From assembly GCA_049974865.1 (NCBI GenBank), contig JBNGCX010000022.1, positions 1 through 55,596 on the forward strand: DNA of 55,596 nt, given 5' to 3'. Source of the DNA: JAGSOU01 sp049974865 (GTDB lineage Bacteria > Pseudomonadota > Alphaproteobacteria > Rhodobacterales > Rhodobacteraceae). Positions 1-8,131 of the stretch are shown one piece after another. The position numbers and the translations under genes are program-made. Under the pieces are notes generated by a model. The model ran no database searches and was not told the origin of the DNA. It worked only from the letters and a program-made list of their open reading frames with translations. Numbering within the stretch: the stretch's first letter is position 1; each line of letters begins with the position of its first letter.

Positions 1-63
1 GCGGGGGCCGCGGCCGGCGCGTTTCGTTTCCCGGCGGCACGGGGGCGGGCGGCGCCGGGCGGG

Positions 64-96
64 CAGGGCGCAAGCGCCCTGAGGGGCCCTGTTTTT
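64..96 (+). terminator. Rho-independent-type terminator of the gene left of the window
   Basis: A perfect 7-bp stem (CAGGGCG, CAAG loop, CGCCCTG, 64-81) is followed by a second GC block and a run of five T at 92-96. It probably ends a plus-strand gene lying to the left (in Paracoccus-type clusters this would be soxW, not visible here) and isolates soxX transcription. Bases 1-63 are GC-rich with no gene that I can support. Confidence 0.5.
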
Positions 97-260
97 CGGG
101 AATCGGTCAAAATTATATTTCCGAAATACATCTTTTTATGCAACAAAGGTGCGTCAAAGAGTCATTCGCCAAGCATGCAAAAAATTAGATTTGATGTTGC
201 ATGCCGTCGTGTACCTCCATTAGGTTTCTGTGACGGGAAAAAAGACTGGGAGGAGTCTTA
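97..260 (+). promoter_or_regulatory. soxX promoter region with two inverted repeats
   Basis: This AT-rich stretch in a GC-rich window holds a perfect 6-1-6 palindrome, TATTTC-C-GAAATA (116-128), and a perfect 8-bp inverted repeat, GCATGCAA (173-180) with TTGCATGC (197-204), spaced by 16 bases. A third half-site, ATGCAAC, lies at 138-144. In Paracoccus pantotrophus the ArsR-type repressor SoxR acts upstream of soxX, so these are candidate SoxR sites; that assignment is inference. A strong ribosome site (GGAGGAG) sits 6 bases before the soxX ATG. Confidence 0.5.
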
Positions 261-746
261 ATGAAACGCGCAATCCTGAGTGCCGCATGCCTGATCGCGG
301 GTGCGAGCCTCGTATCCGCCGCTGAAGTGGCGCCGATGGACGTAAAGTTCGATGACTACGGTGCGGTTGAACAATCGCTGACCGGCGTTCCGGGCGACGC
401 GGCCAACGGACGCAAGATCATGGGCACCAAGAGCCTGGGCAACTGCGTCTCGTGCCATGCGATCAGCGAAATGGCCGAGGATGTGCCCTTCCACGGCGAG
501 GTTGGTCCGGTGCTGGACGGCGTTGCCGACCGCTGGAATGAGGCCGAGCTTCGGGGCATCGTCACCAACGCGAAGAACACCTACGAGGGCACGGTGATGC
601 CGTCTTACTACAAGACCACCGGCTACATCCGCCCGGGCGATGCCTACACGGGCAAGGCCGCGAAATCCGATCCGATGCCGCCGCTGCTGTCGGCGCAGCA
701 GATCGAGGATGTCGTCGCTTACCTGATGACGCTTAAGGAGGAGTGA
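261..746 (+). CDS. soxX: SoxX, monohaem cytochrome c of the SoxAX complex
   Basis: This is the 161-residue small subunit of SoxAX, which oxidatively couples thiosulfate to the carrier SoxY in the periplasm. A Sec signal peptide covers about residues 1-20 (hydrophobic core, then VSA-A). A single haem-c motif CVSCH lies at 62-66, and Met113 in TVMPSYYK is a plausible distal ligand. The length and C-terminal helix fit the family. It is first in soxXYZABCD and follows a strong Shine-Dalgarno. SoxA, its partner, is encoded three genes downstream, the order seen in Paracoccus. Confidence 0.95.
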   Translation: MKRAILSAACLIAGASLVSAAEVAPMDVKFDDYGAVEQSLTGVPGDAANGRKIMGTKSLGNCVSCHAISEMAEDVPFHGEVGPVLDGVADRWNEAELRGIVTNAKNTYEGTVMPSYYKTTGYIRPGDAYTGKAAKSDPMPPLLSAQQIEDVVAYLMTLKEE

Positions 747-781
747 TCCGCAGGGATCCTCCGCTGAACAAGGAGAGAACA

Positions 782-1198
782 ATGGAACTGACAAGACGTG
801 GGGCTATCGCTCTGGGCGCCGGTGTTGCGGCCACCCTGGCTCTGCCCATCCGCGCCCTGGCGGCCGTGGAAGACAGCATTGCCGAATTCACCGGCGGTGC
901 CGAGGTTGGCGAAGGCGGCATCACGCTGACCTCGCCGGAAATCGCTGAGAACGGCAACACCGTTCCGATCAGCGTCGACGCACCGGGCGCCGTTTCGGTC
1001 ATGGTGCTGGCCTCGGGCAACCCGACCCCGGCTGTCTGCACCTTCAACTTCGGCCCGGCCGCGGCATCGCAGTACGCCTCGACCCGCATCCGCCTGGCCG
1101 GCACGCAGGACGTGATCGCCATCGCCAAGATGGCCGATGGCAGCTTCGTGCGCACTCAGAACACCGTCAAAGTCACCATCGGCGGCTGCGGCGGCTAA
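782..1198 (+). CDS. soxY: SoxY, sulfur-carrier subunit of SoxYZ
   Basis: This is the 138-residue covalent substrate carrier of the Sox cycle. Thiosulfate-derived sulfur is bound to the cysteine of the swinging-arm C-terminus, and the protein here ends in GGCGG with that cysteine at 136. The ATG at 782 is chosen because AAGGAGAG precedes it and a twin-arginine signal (LTRRGAIALGAG) begins directly. An upstream in-frame start at 743 would bury the signal. A second cysteine (PAVCTFNF) is present. SoxYZ is exported folded by Tat, consistent with SoxZ lacking its own signal. Confidence 0.95.
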   Translation: MELTRRGAIALGAGVAATLALPIRALAAVEDSIAEFTGGAEVGEGGITLTSPEIAENGNTVPISVDAPGAVSVMVLASGNPTPAVCTFNFGPAAASQYASTRIRLAGTQDVIAIAKMADGSFVRTQNTVKVTIGGCGG

Positions 1199-1216
1199 GT
1201 ATTAGGAGAACTGAAA

Positions 1217-1546
1217 ATGGCATCTGGTGTTAAACCTCGCGTCAAGGTCCCGAGATCTGCCGCCGCCGGCGATGCAGTGACCATCAAGACGCTGATCAGC
1301 CACAAGATGGAATCGGGCCAGCGCAAGGACAGCGACGGCAACCTGATCCCGCGCTCGATCATCAACCGCTTCACCTGCGACTTCAACGGCGCCAACGTCA
1401 TCGACGTGACGCTGGAACCGGCGATCTCGACCAACCCGTATTTCGAGTTTGAAGCCAAGGTCGACGCGGCCGGTGAATTCAAGTTCACCTGGTACGACGA
1501 CGACGGCTCGGTCTACGAAGAAGCGAAATCGATCGCGATCGGCTAA
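1217..1546 (+). CDS. soxZ: SoxZ, partner subunit of SoxYZ
   Basis: This 109-residue protein has no signal peptide and starts 18 bases after soxY behind AGGAGA. The immunoglobulin-like fold is recognisable from PRVKVP at the N-terminus, the KTLISHKMESGQRKD segment and the C-terminal FTWYDDDGSVYEE strand region, all typical of SoxZ. It forms the heterodimer with SoxY and presents the carrier arm to SoxAX, SoxB and SoxCD. It has a single cysteine (FTCDFNG). The length matches the family. Confidence 0.95.
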   Translation: MASGVKPRVKVPRSAAAGDAVTIKTLISHKMESGQRKDSDGNLIPRSIINRFTCDFNGANVIDVTLEPAISTNPYFEFEAKVDAAGEFKFTWYDDDGSVYEEAKSIAIG

Positions 1547-1574
1547 GCGATTGTTTCATACAGGGAGGAAACGC

Positions 1575-2420
1575 ATGAAACTGAAATCGCTCACATCCGC
1601 ACTTGCAGTGCTCGCGCTTGGCGCGGGCGCTGCCTCCGCGGCCGAGGATTCGAAGCTGATCATCAACGGCGAAACCGAGATCGTGACCTGGACCAAGGCT
1701 CCGGAGCACATGGAATATCTCGACGAGATCCGGTCCGGCTGGACCTATCGCTCCGAAGAGACCCAGGCGCTCCAGATGGACGATTTCGACAACCCGGCAA
1801 TGATCTTCGTCGACCAGGCGATGGACAGCTGGAACACCGTCGAAGGGTCGGAGGGCAAATCCTGTGCCTCCTGCCACGAGGGTCCCGAGAGCATGGCCGG
1901 CCTGCGCGCCACCATGCCCAAGTGGAACGAGAAGGCCGGCGAGGTCTGGACCACCGAAATGTACATCAACGACTGCCGTGAAAACCGCATGGGCGCAGAG
2001 AAGTGGGGCTGGACCTCGACTCCGATGCGCAACATGACGGCGCTGATCGCGGTGCAGTCGCGTGGCATGCCGGTGAACGTGTCCTACGATGGGCCGGAGC
2101 GTGAGACCTGGGAGAAGGGTAAAGAGATTTACTACACCCGGTTCGGCCAGCTGGAACTGTCCTGCGCAAACTGCCACGAGCAGAACCACGACAACCTGAT
2201 CCGCGCTGACCACCTCAGCCAGGGCCAGATCAACGGGTTCCCGACGTACCGTCTGAAGAATGCCCGTCTGAACTCGGTCCACGGCCGTTTCAAGGGCTGC
2301 GTGCGTGACACCCGCGCCGAGACCTTCTCGCCGGGTTCGGACGAGTTCATCGCGCTGCAACTCTACGTCGCCACCCGCGGCAACGGCCTGTCGGTCGAAG
2401 CGCCGGCGGTCCGTAACTAA
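1575..2420 (+). CDS. soxA: SoxA, dihaem catalytic cytochrome of SoxAX
   Basis: This 281-residue periplasmic cytochrome forms the thiosulfate-SoxY bond together with SoxX. The ATG at 1575 follows GGGAGGAAACGC and opens a clean Sec signal ending near residue 22 (ASA-AED). Two haem motifs are visible, CASCH (97-101) and CANCH (197-201). Cys242 in GCVRDTRAE is the family's catalytic cysteine and haem ligand, found as a persulfide in Rhodovulum SoxA. This is the two-haem SoxA type. A hairpin follows the stop before soxB. Confidence 0.95.
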   Translation: MKLKSLTSALAVLALGAGAASAAEDSKLIINGETEIVTWTKAPEHMEYLDEIRSGWTYRSEETQALQMDDFDNPAMIFVDQAMDSWNTVEGSEGKSCASCHEGPESMAGLRATMPKWNEKAGEVWTTEMYINDCRENRMGAEKWGWTSTPMRNMTALIAVQSRGMPVNVSYDGPERETWEKGKEIYYTRFGQLELSCANCHEQNHDNLIRADHLSQGQINGFPTYRLKNARLNSVHGRFKGCVRDTRAETFSPGSDEFIALQLYVATRGNGLSVEAPAVRN

Positions 2421-2427
2421 AGCATTC

Positions 2428-2455
2428 CCCCGCGCGGGATTCGTCTCGCGCGGGG
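2428..2455 (+). terminator. Intercistronic hairpin between soxA and soxB
   Basis: A perfect 9-bp GC stem (CCCCGCGCG at 2428-2436 with CGCGCGGGG at 2447-2455) has a 10-base loop and no T-run. Its position inside the sox operon suggests an attenuator or an mRNA-stabilising element that lets the SoxXYZA part outnumber SoxBCD. This is inference from structure only. Confidence 0.4.
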
Positions 2456-2546
2456 TATTCGTTAGTTCCTTTACTGGCCCCTGACGACTGGCGCGCAACG
2501 CGTGTGCCGGACGGAAAGGGGCATCCTAAACGGAGAGACGACGGAC

Positions 2547-4238
2547 ATGATTTCGCGGAGAGACTTCCTGCAAGCCACCGTAGCCGCTTCGGCCATCTAC
2601 GGTGCGAGCGGCGTGGGCAACTGGGCCAAGCTGGCTGCCCAGCAAGTGATGACCCAAGACGAGTTGCTGAAGTTTGACACTTACGGCAACGTCACCCTGA
2701 TGCATATTACCGATATCCACGCGCAAGCCAAGCCCATTTGGTTCCGCGAGCCCGAGATCAATCTCGGTGTGGGTGACGTGAACGGCCTGCCTCCGCATGT
2801 GACCGGCGCCGATTTCCTCAAGATGTTCAACCTCAAGCCCGGCACGCCCGAGGCCTATGCGCTGACCTACGAGGATTTCGTGGCCCTGGCCCGGACCTAC
2901 GGCAAGATGGGCGGCCTCGACCGCGTGGCCACCGTCATCAACGCGATCCGCGCCGACCGCCCGGACGCGCTGCTGCTGGACGGCGGCGACACCTGGCACG
3001 GCTCCTATACCTGCTACAAGACCGACGGCCAGGACATGGTCAACATCATGAACGCGCTGAAGCCCGACGCGATGACCTCGCACTGGGAATTCACGCTGGG
3101 CTCCGACCGGGTGAACGAGATCGTCGACTCGCTGCCGTTCCCCTTCCTGGGCGCCAACATCTTCGACGCCGAATGGGACGAGCCGGCCTACGAGCCCTAC
3201 AAGATGTTCGAGCGCGGCGGCGCCAAGATCGCCGTGATCGGCCAGGCCTTCCCCTACCTGCCCATCGCCAACCCGAACTGGATGTTCCCCGAATACAGCT
3301 TCGGCATCCGCGAGGAGCGCATGGTGGAGGTGGTGCAGGAAGTGCGCGATGCCGGCGCCGACCTGGTGGTCGTGCTGTCGCATAACGGCTTCGACGTGGA
3401 CCGCAAGATGGCCAGCCAGGTCAAGGGGATCGACGTGATCCTGACCGGCCACACCCACGACGCGCTGCCCGAGCCGGTGATGGTGGGCGAGACCATGCTG
3501 ATCGCCTCGGGCTCGAACGGCAAGTTCGTCACCCGCCTCGACCTCGACGTCCGCAACGGCCAGATGATGGGCTTCCGCCACAAGCTGATCCCGATCTTCG
3601 CCGACGTGATCGAGCCCGACAAGGACGTGGCCGCCGTGATCGATGCCGAGCGCGAACCCTTCAAGGCCGAGCTGGAAGAGGTGCTGGGCACCACCGACAG
3701 CCTGCTCTACCGCCGCGGCAACTTCAACGGCACCTGGGACGACCTGATCTGCAACGCGCTGATCGACGAGCGCGAGGCCGACATCGCGATGTCGCCCGGC
3801 TTCCGCTGGGGTCCGAGCCTGCTGCCCGGCGAGCCGATCACCCGCGAAGACCTGTTCAACGCGACCTCGATGACCTACCCGAACGCCTACCGCTCGGAGA
3901 TGACCGGCGAGACGATCAAGGTGATTCTCGAGGACGTGGCGGACAACCTGTTCAACCCCGATCCCTACTACCAGCAGGGCGGCGACATGGTGCGGGTTGG
4001 CGGCATGGGCTACCACATCGACGTGAGCAAGCCCCAGGGCAGCCGGATCAGCAACATGACCCTGCTGAAGACCGGCGAGGCCATCGACCCGGCCAAGTCC
4101 TATGTCGTGTCGGGCTGGGCCAGCGTGAACGAAGGCACCGAAGGGCCGGCGATTTGGGATGTGGTGGAAAACTACATCAAGCGCCAGGGCACGGTGCATG
4201 TCGATCCCAACAAGTCGGTGAAAGTCACCGGCGCGTAA
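2547..4238 (+). CDS. soxB: SoxB, thiosulfohydrolase
   Basis: This 563-residue periplasmic dimanganese enzyme hydrolyses sulfate from SoxY-bound thiosulfonate. The ATG at 2547 lies behind GGAGAG and opens a Tat signal (SRRDFLQA). An upstream start at 2502 lacks a ribosome site. Metallophosphatase motifs occur in order: DIHAQ (56-60), GGDTWHGSYT, SHWEFTLG, LSHNGFDVD and GHTHD, followed by the 5'-nucleotidase-type C-terminal domain. It sits between soxA and soxC as in Paracoccus. All metal ligands that I can align are intact. Confidence 0.96.
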   Translation: MISRRDFLQATVAASAIYGASGVGNWAKLAAQQVMTQDELLKFDTYGNVTLMHITDIHAQAKPIWFREPEINLGVGDVNGLPPHVTGADFLKMFNLKPGTPEAYALTYEDFVALARTYGKMGGLDRVATVINAIRADRPDALLLDGGDTWHGSYTCYKTDGQDMVNIMNALKPDAMTSHWEFTLGSDRVNEIVDSLPFPFLGANIFDAEWDEPAYEPYKMFERGGAKIAVIGQAFPYLPIANPNWMFPEYSFGIREERMVEVVQEVRDAGADLVVVLSHNGFDVDRKMASQVKGIDVILTGHTHDALPEPVMVGETMLIASGSNGKFVTRLDLDVRNGQMMGFRHKLIPIFADVIEPDKDVAAVIDAEREPFKAELEEVLGTTDSLLYRRGNFNGTWDDLICNALIDEREADIAMSPGFRWGPSLLPGEPITREDLFNATSMTYPNAYRSEMTGETIKVILEDVADNLFNPDPYYQQGGDMVRVGGMGYHIDVSKPQGSRISNMTLLKTGEAIDPAKSYVVSGWASVNEGTEGPAIWDVVENYIKRQGTVHVDPNKSVKVTGA

Positions 4239-4329
4239 CCCCGAGCCGGGGCAGGGGCCCTGCGTCCCGCCCCAGACCTCAACTATTCTGGCACAAGAAC
4301 AGTGCCGACATCTGGAGAAGGTTGCAGAA

Positions 4330-5595
4330 ATGACTGACCAGTCTGGACCCTCGACCACCCGGCGCGGCTTCATGAAAGCCGGCCTTGCGGCGGGTGGCGC
4401 GGTTGCCGCCGGCGGCGCCGCGAATGCAGCGGGCGACCCGCTGATCACCGAAGTGCAGGAATGGGCGCAGTTGACCGGCGAGGGCGTGGACGCCACGCCT
4501 TATGGCCTGCCGATCCGCTTCGAAGACGACGTCGTGCGCCGGAACGTGGAATGGCTGACCGCCGACACGATCTCGTCGATCAACTTCACGCCGATCCATG
4601 CGCTGGACGGCACGATCACCCCGCAGGGCTGCGCATTCGAGCGGCACCACTCGGGCGCGATCGAGCTGCGCAAGGAAGACTACCGCCTGATGATCAACGG
4701 GCTCGTGGATACGCCGCTGGTCTTCACCTATGACGACCTGGAGCGCTTCCCGCGGGAAAACCACGTGTATTTCTGCGAATGCGCGGCGAACTCGGGCATG
4801 GAATGGGCCGGTGCGCAGCTGAACGGCGCGCAGTTCACCCACGGCATGATCCACAACATGGAATACACCGGTATTCCGCTGCGTGCGATCCTCGAAGAGG
4901 CCGGCATCCAGGCCGGCGCCAAGTGGATCTATGTCGAGGGCGCCGACGCCTCGTCGAACGGCCGCTCGATCCCGATGGAAAAGGCGCTGGACGACGTGCT
5001 GGTCGCCTTCAAGGCCAACGGCGAGGCCCTGCGCAAGGAGCACGGCTACCCGGTGCGCCTGGTCGTGCCCGGCTGGGAAGGCAACATGTGGGTGAAGTGG
5101 CTGCGCCGCGTCGAAGTCACCGACGCCCCGGTCGAAAGCCGCGAGGAAACCTCGAAATACACCGACACGCTGGCCGACGGCACGTCGCGCAAGTGGACCT
5201 GGGAGATGGACGCCAAGTCGGTCATCACCTCGCCCAGCCCGCAATCGCCGATCAAGCACGGTCCCGGCCCGCTGGTGATCACCGGCCTGGCCTGGTCCGG
5301 CCGCGGCACCATCACCCGCGTCGACGTGACCACCGACGGCGGCAAGACCTGGCAGCAGGCCCGCATGGACGGCATCAGCCTGAACAAGGCCCTGCACCGC
5401 TTCTATCTCGAGATCGAATGGGACGGCTCGGAAATGTTCCTGCAGGCCCGTGCGCATGACAGCACCGGCTACGTGCAGCCGACCAAGGATCAGCTGCGCG
5501 AGGTGCGCGGCCTGAACTCGATCTATCACAACAATGGCATCCAGACCTGGTGGGTCAAGGCGAACGGAGAGGCAGAGAATGTCGAAATTTCGTAA
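4330..5595 (+). CDS. soxC: SoxC, molybdenum subunit of sulfane dehydrogenase
   Basis: This 421-residue molybdopterin protein of the sulfite-oxidase fold, with SoxD, oxidises SoxY-bound sulfane sulfur in the periplasm. A Tat signal (TTRRGFMKAG) occupies the first 34 residues. The Mo-binding cysteine is in FCECAANSG (149-157, Cys151 by alignment to the sulfite oxidase ECA motif). A C-terminal dimerisation Ig-like domain (VITGLAWSGRGTITRVDV) is present. Its stop overlaps the soxD start by 17 bases, suggesting coupled translation. SoxCD implies complete oxidation without sulfur globules. Confidence 0.95.
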   Translation: MTDQSGPSTTRRGFMKAGLAAGGAVAAGGAANAAGDPLITEVQEWAQLTGEGVDATPYGLPIRFEDDVVRRNVEWLTADTISSINFTPIHALDGTITPQGCAFERHHSGAIELRKEDYRLMINGLVDTPLVFTYDDLERFPRENHVYFCECAANSGMEWAGAQLNGAQFTHGMIHNMEYTGIPLRAILEEAGIQAGAKWIYVEGADASSNGRSIPMEKALDDVLVAFKANGEALRKEHGYPVRLVVPGWEGNMWVKWLRRVEVTDAPVESREETSKYTDTLADGTSRKWTWEMDAKSVITSPSPQSPIKHGPGPLVITGLAWSGRGTITRVDVTTDGGKTWQQARMDGISLNKALHRFYLEIEWDGSEMFLQARAHDSTGYVQPTKDQLREVRGLNSIYHNNGIQTWWVKANGEAENVEIS

Positions 5596-6649
5596 ACTGG
5601 TAATCTGCACCGCGCTGACCTCGGCGCTGGCCGCGGGCCCCGCTCTGGCCGAAAAGCTCGGCCTGGGCCGCCCGGCGACCCCCGAGGAGATCGCCGCCTG
5701 GAACCTGGACGTGCGCCCTGACGGCACCGGCCTGCCGGCCGGGTCGGGCTCGGTCGAGGACGGCGAGATGATCTTCGCCGAGAACTGCGCCGTCTGCCAC
5801 GGCGACTTCGCCGAGGGCGTGGGCAACTGGCCGAAACTGGCTGGCGGCAAGGGCACGCTGGACCACGAGGACCCGCTGAAGACCGTCGGCTCCTACTGGC
5901 CGCACCTGTCGACCGCCTGGGACTACGTGAACCGCTCGATGCCCTTCGGCAACGCGCAGTCGCTGACGGCGGATGAGGTCTATGCGATCGTCGCCTATAT
6001 CCTCTACTCGAACGACCTGGTGGATTACGACTTCGTCCTGACGAAGGAGAACTTCCTGGACGTCGAGATGCCCAACGCGGACGGCTTCATCATCGACGAC
6101 CGGCTCGAAGCCGAGGCTCATTTCTGGAACCCCGAGCCCTGCATGGAGAACTGCAAGGACAGCGTGGAAGTTACCATGCGCGCGGCCGTTCTGGACGTGA
6201 CCCCCGAGGAGGAAGGCGCGGAAGAGGCCGCCGCCGAGCCGGCCGCGACCGAAGAAGCCGCGCCGGTCGAGACCGCCGCTGCCGAACCGGCCGCCGAAGA
6301 GCCCGCCGCCGAGGAAATGGCCGCGGCCGATCCCGAACTGGTCGCCGCGGGCGAGAAGGTCTTCCGGAAGTGCAAGGCCTGCCACCAGGTGGGCGAGGGT
6401 GCCAAGCACCGCACCGGCCCGGTCCTGAACGGCGTGGTCGGCGGCAAGGTCGGCGCGGCCGAGGACTTCCGCTACTCGAAAGCCTTCGAGGAGGCCGCAG
6501 AAGAGGGCATGGTCTGGGATTCCGAGACCCTGGCAGCCTTCCTGGCCGATCCGCGCGGCTCGATGAAGGGCACCAAGATGTCCTTCGCCGGCCTGAAGAA
6601 AGAGGACGATCAGAAGGCTGTCATCGCCTATCTGAGCACCTTCGAGTAA
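5579..6649 (+). CDS. soxD: SoxD, dihaem cytochrome subunit of sulfane dehydrogenase
   Basis: This 356-residue electron-accepting partner of SoxC takes six electrons per sulfane sulfur to cytochrome c. The ATG at 5579, behind CGGAGAGGCAGA, opens a Sec signal (residues 1-24). The N-terminal haem domain carries CAVCH (70-74). An alanine/glutamate-rich linker of roughly 50 residues (about 205-255) separates it from the C-terminal class I cytochrome c domain with CKACH (265-269) and a KMSF methionine. The two-domain form with acidic linker is typical of SoxD. Confidence 0.95.
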   Translation: MSKFRKLVICTALTSALAAGPALAEKLGLGRPATPEEIAAWNLDVRPDGTGLPAGSGSVEDGEMIFAENCAVCHGDFAEGVGNWPKLAGGKGTLDHEDPLKTVGSYWPHLSTAWDYVNRSMPFGNAQSLTADEVYAIVAYILYSNDLVDYDFVLTKENFLDVEMPNADGFIIDDRLEAEAHFWNPEPCMENCKDSVEVTMRAAVLDVTPEEEGAEEAAAEPAATEEAAPVETAAAEPAAEEPAAEEMAAADPELVAAGEKVFRKCKACHQVGEGAKHRTGPVLNGVVGGKVGAAEDFRYSKAFEEAAEEGMVWDSETLAAFLADPRGSMKGTKMSFAGLKKEDDQKAVIAYLSTFE

Positions 6650-6670
6650 TCGCGATCTCACGCGATTGTG

Positions 6671-6705
6671 CGGGCGGCCCCCTGCGGGCCGCCCGTTTGC
6701 GTTTT
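6671..6705 (+). terminator. Terminator after soxD
   Basis: A perfect 10-bp stem (CGGGCGGCCC at 6671-6680 with GGGCCGCCCG at 6686-6695) has a 5-base loop and is followed by TTTGCGTTTT. This is the strongest terminator-like element on the plus strand here. It implies that soxXYZABCD ends at soxD and that the thioredoxin gene is transcribed separately or by read-through. Confidence 0.8.
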
Positions 6706-6756
6706 GGCCGGATCGTCGCGCCTGTGCTATGCTGCGCCACAGCCGGGGAGGGCGAT

Positions 6757-7353
6757 ATGCTGACAAGACGTGCATTGATCGGCAGCGCCGTCGCCGCGTC
6801 GCTGACCCCGCGCCTTGCGCGCGGCGAGGTCCGCATGGGCGATGACGGGCTGCACAAGCAGGACTGGTTCCTGGACAGTTTTCTTGAACTTGGCGACGAC
6901 CTGGAGACGGCCGCCGCCGATGGGCGCGGGCTGATGCTGCTGTTCGAGCAGGCCGGATGCCCCTATTGCCGCGAGCTGCACCGGGTGAATTTCGCCCGGC
7001 CCGAGATCGTGGACTACCTCACGGCGCATTTCGACGTGGTGCAGCTCGATCTCTGGGGCGCGCGCGAGGTTCTGGATTTCGACGGCGAGGCGCTGGAAGA
7101 GCGCAAGCTGGCCGCGAAATGGGGGGTGAACTTCACCCCCACCACGGTGCTCTGCGCGGCCGAGAACGCGGGCGCGGCGGATCTGGCCGGGGCCGAGGCC
7201 TTCCGCCTGCCGGGCTATCTCAAGCCGTTCCATTACCTGTCGTCGCTGGAATACGTGGCCACGGGCGAATACACCCGCCAGCCCTTCCAGCGCTACCTGC
7301 AGGACAAGTTCGCCGCGCTGCGCGAGAAGGGGATCGACCCGGACGTCTGGTAG
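6757..7353 (+). CDS. Exported thioredoxin-fold protein, SoxW/SoxS-like
   Basis: This 198-residue protein has a twin-arginine-like signal (LTRRALIGSAVAAS, cleavage near residue 23) and a thioredoxin domain with redox motif CPYC (68-71) in EQAGCPYCRELH, followed by a conserved cis-proline region (NFTPTT). Periplasmic thioredoxins SoxS and SoxW keep SoxYZ active in Paracoccus. This gene is probably of that type because it directly follows soxD, but it is behind a strong terminator and I cannot say which of the two it corresponds to. The ATG follows GGGGAGGGCGAT. Confidence 0.75.
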   Translation: MLTRRALIGSAVAASLTPRLARGEVRMGDDGLHKQDWFLDSFLELGDDLETAAADGRGLMLLFEQAGCPYCRELHRVNFARPEIVDYLTAHFDVVQLDLWGAREVLDFDGEALEERKLAAKWGVNFTPTTVLCAAENAGAADLAGAEAFRLPGYLKPFHYLSSLEYVATGEYTRQPFQRYLQDKFAALREKGIDPDVW

Positions 7354-7450
7354 GCGCGGGGCGCGCGCCCCCTGATGCGCCGCACGGCCCGTTCGCTGCC
7401 CTCGTTTCCGAGAGCGGGGCCGCAAGGCCGCCTGACTGTGGAACCTGCGG

Positions 7451-7948
7451 TCAGGCGAAGGGGGCGAAGCTGCCGTACTGCCCGCCGAAGAAGGTCAGCG
7501 GCGCGCCGTCGCGCTGCGCGGCCTGCAGGACGCGGCCGACGATGATCGCGTGGTCGCCGCCTTCGTGCACCGCCTGCTGGCGGCACAGGAACCGTGCCAG
7601 AACGCCCTCGAGCAGCGGCACGCCGCCGCCGGGGGTCTCGCGCCATTCCAGCCCCTCGAACCCGTGACCCGCGCGCGCGAAACGGCGCGCCAGCGGCTCC
7701 TGGTCGGCGGCCAGCACGTGGATGGCGTAGTCCTGCGCCGCGCAGAAGGCGTCGAAACGGGCCGAGCGCCGGGCCGGCGACCACAGCACCAGCGGCGGGT
7801 CCAGCGAGACCGAGGCGAAGCTGTTGGCGGTGATCCCCAGCGGGCCGTCGGGCCCCGCCGTGGTGACCACCGTCACCCCGGTGGCGAAACGCCCCAGGCA
7901 CTGGCGCAAGGCAAGTGCGGTCTCCGGCCCCGGTTGGAATTCATCCAC
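7451..7948 (-). CDS. Flavin reductase-domain protein (FMN-binding)
   Basis: This 165-residue member of the flavin reductase-like split-barrel family is of the kind that supplies reduced FMN to two-component monooxygenases. Visible family features are the N-terminal LRQCLGRFATGVTVVTT, the FMN-binding stretch GITANSFASVSLDPPLVLW, and the C-terminal FFGGQYGSFAPF. No partner oxygenase is nearby. It is divergent from phnC and convergent with the thioredoxin gene, separated from it by a GC-rich spacer with a 14-bp palindrome at 7358-7371. The specific role is unknown. Confidence 0.8.
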   Translation of the reverse strand: MDEFQPGPETALALRQCLGRFATGVTVVTTAGPDGPLGITANSFASVSLDPPLVLWSPARRSARFDAFCAAQDYAIHVLAADQEPLARRFARAGHGFEGLEWRETPGGGVPLLEGVLARFLCRQQAVHEGGDHAIIVGRVLQAAQRDGAPLTFFGGQYGSFAPFA

Positions 7949-8131
7949 GTCTGATCACCCTTTTGCCCTGGTCGCGTCCCGCGGCCTCGGCCGCTCTGAG
8001 GCAGTTAGCATGTTCGCCGGGCAGGGCAAACGCCCCCTTTTTCGCGGCCCGTTACAAAAGCTTCAGCAATCTGCAACAAACCCGTCGTTCATCGCCTGTA
8101 TCCGGCCCGAAGTGGCTGAAAAGGGGATGAC

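Noticed and set aside
1..63. Fourth copy of the double-hairpin repeat or a coding end at the window edge
   Set aside because: The sequence is GC-rich with GGGCGGG blocks but lacks the GCCCGGC/GCCGGGC hairpin arms in register, and no frame resembles a known C-terminus.
2526..4496. Very long open frame on the minus strand opposite soxB (and a similar one opposite the ectoine dehydrogenase/aminotransferase genes, 28871-31561)
   Set aside because: Both lie wholly antisense to clear genes, are histidine/glycine/valine-rich with no recognisable domain, and are the usual result of high-GC codon bias leaving stops rare on the opposite strand.
7949..8131. Pho box upstream of phnC
   Set aside because: The AT-richer stretch before phnC has loosely repeated CAA/CAG blocks but nothing close to two CTGTCAT-like direct repeats at 11-base spacing, so I do not call it.
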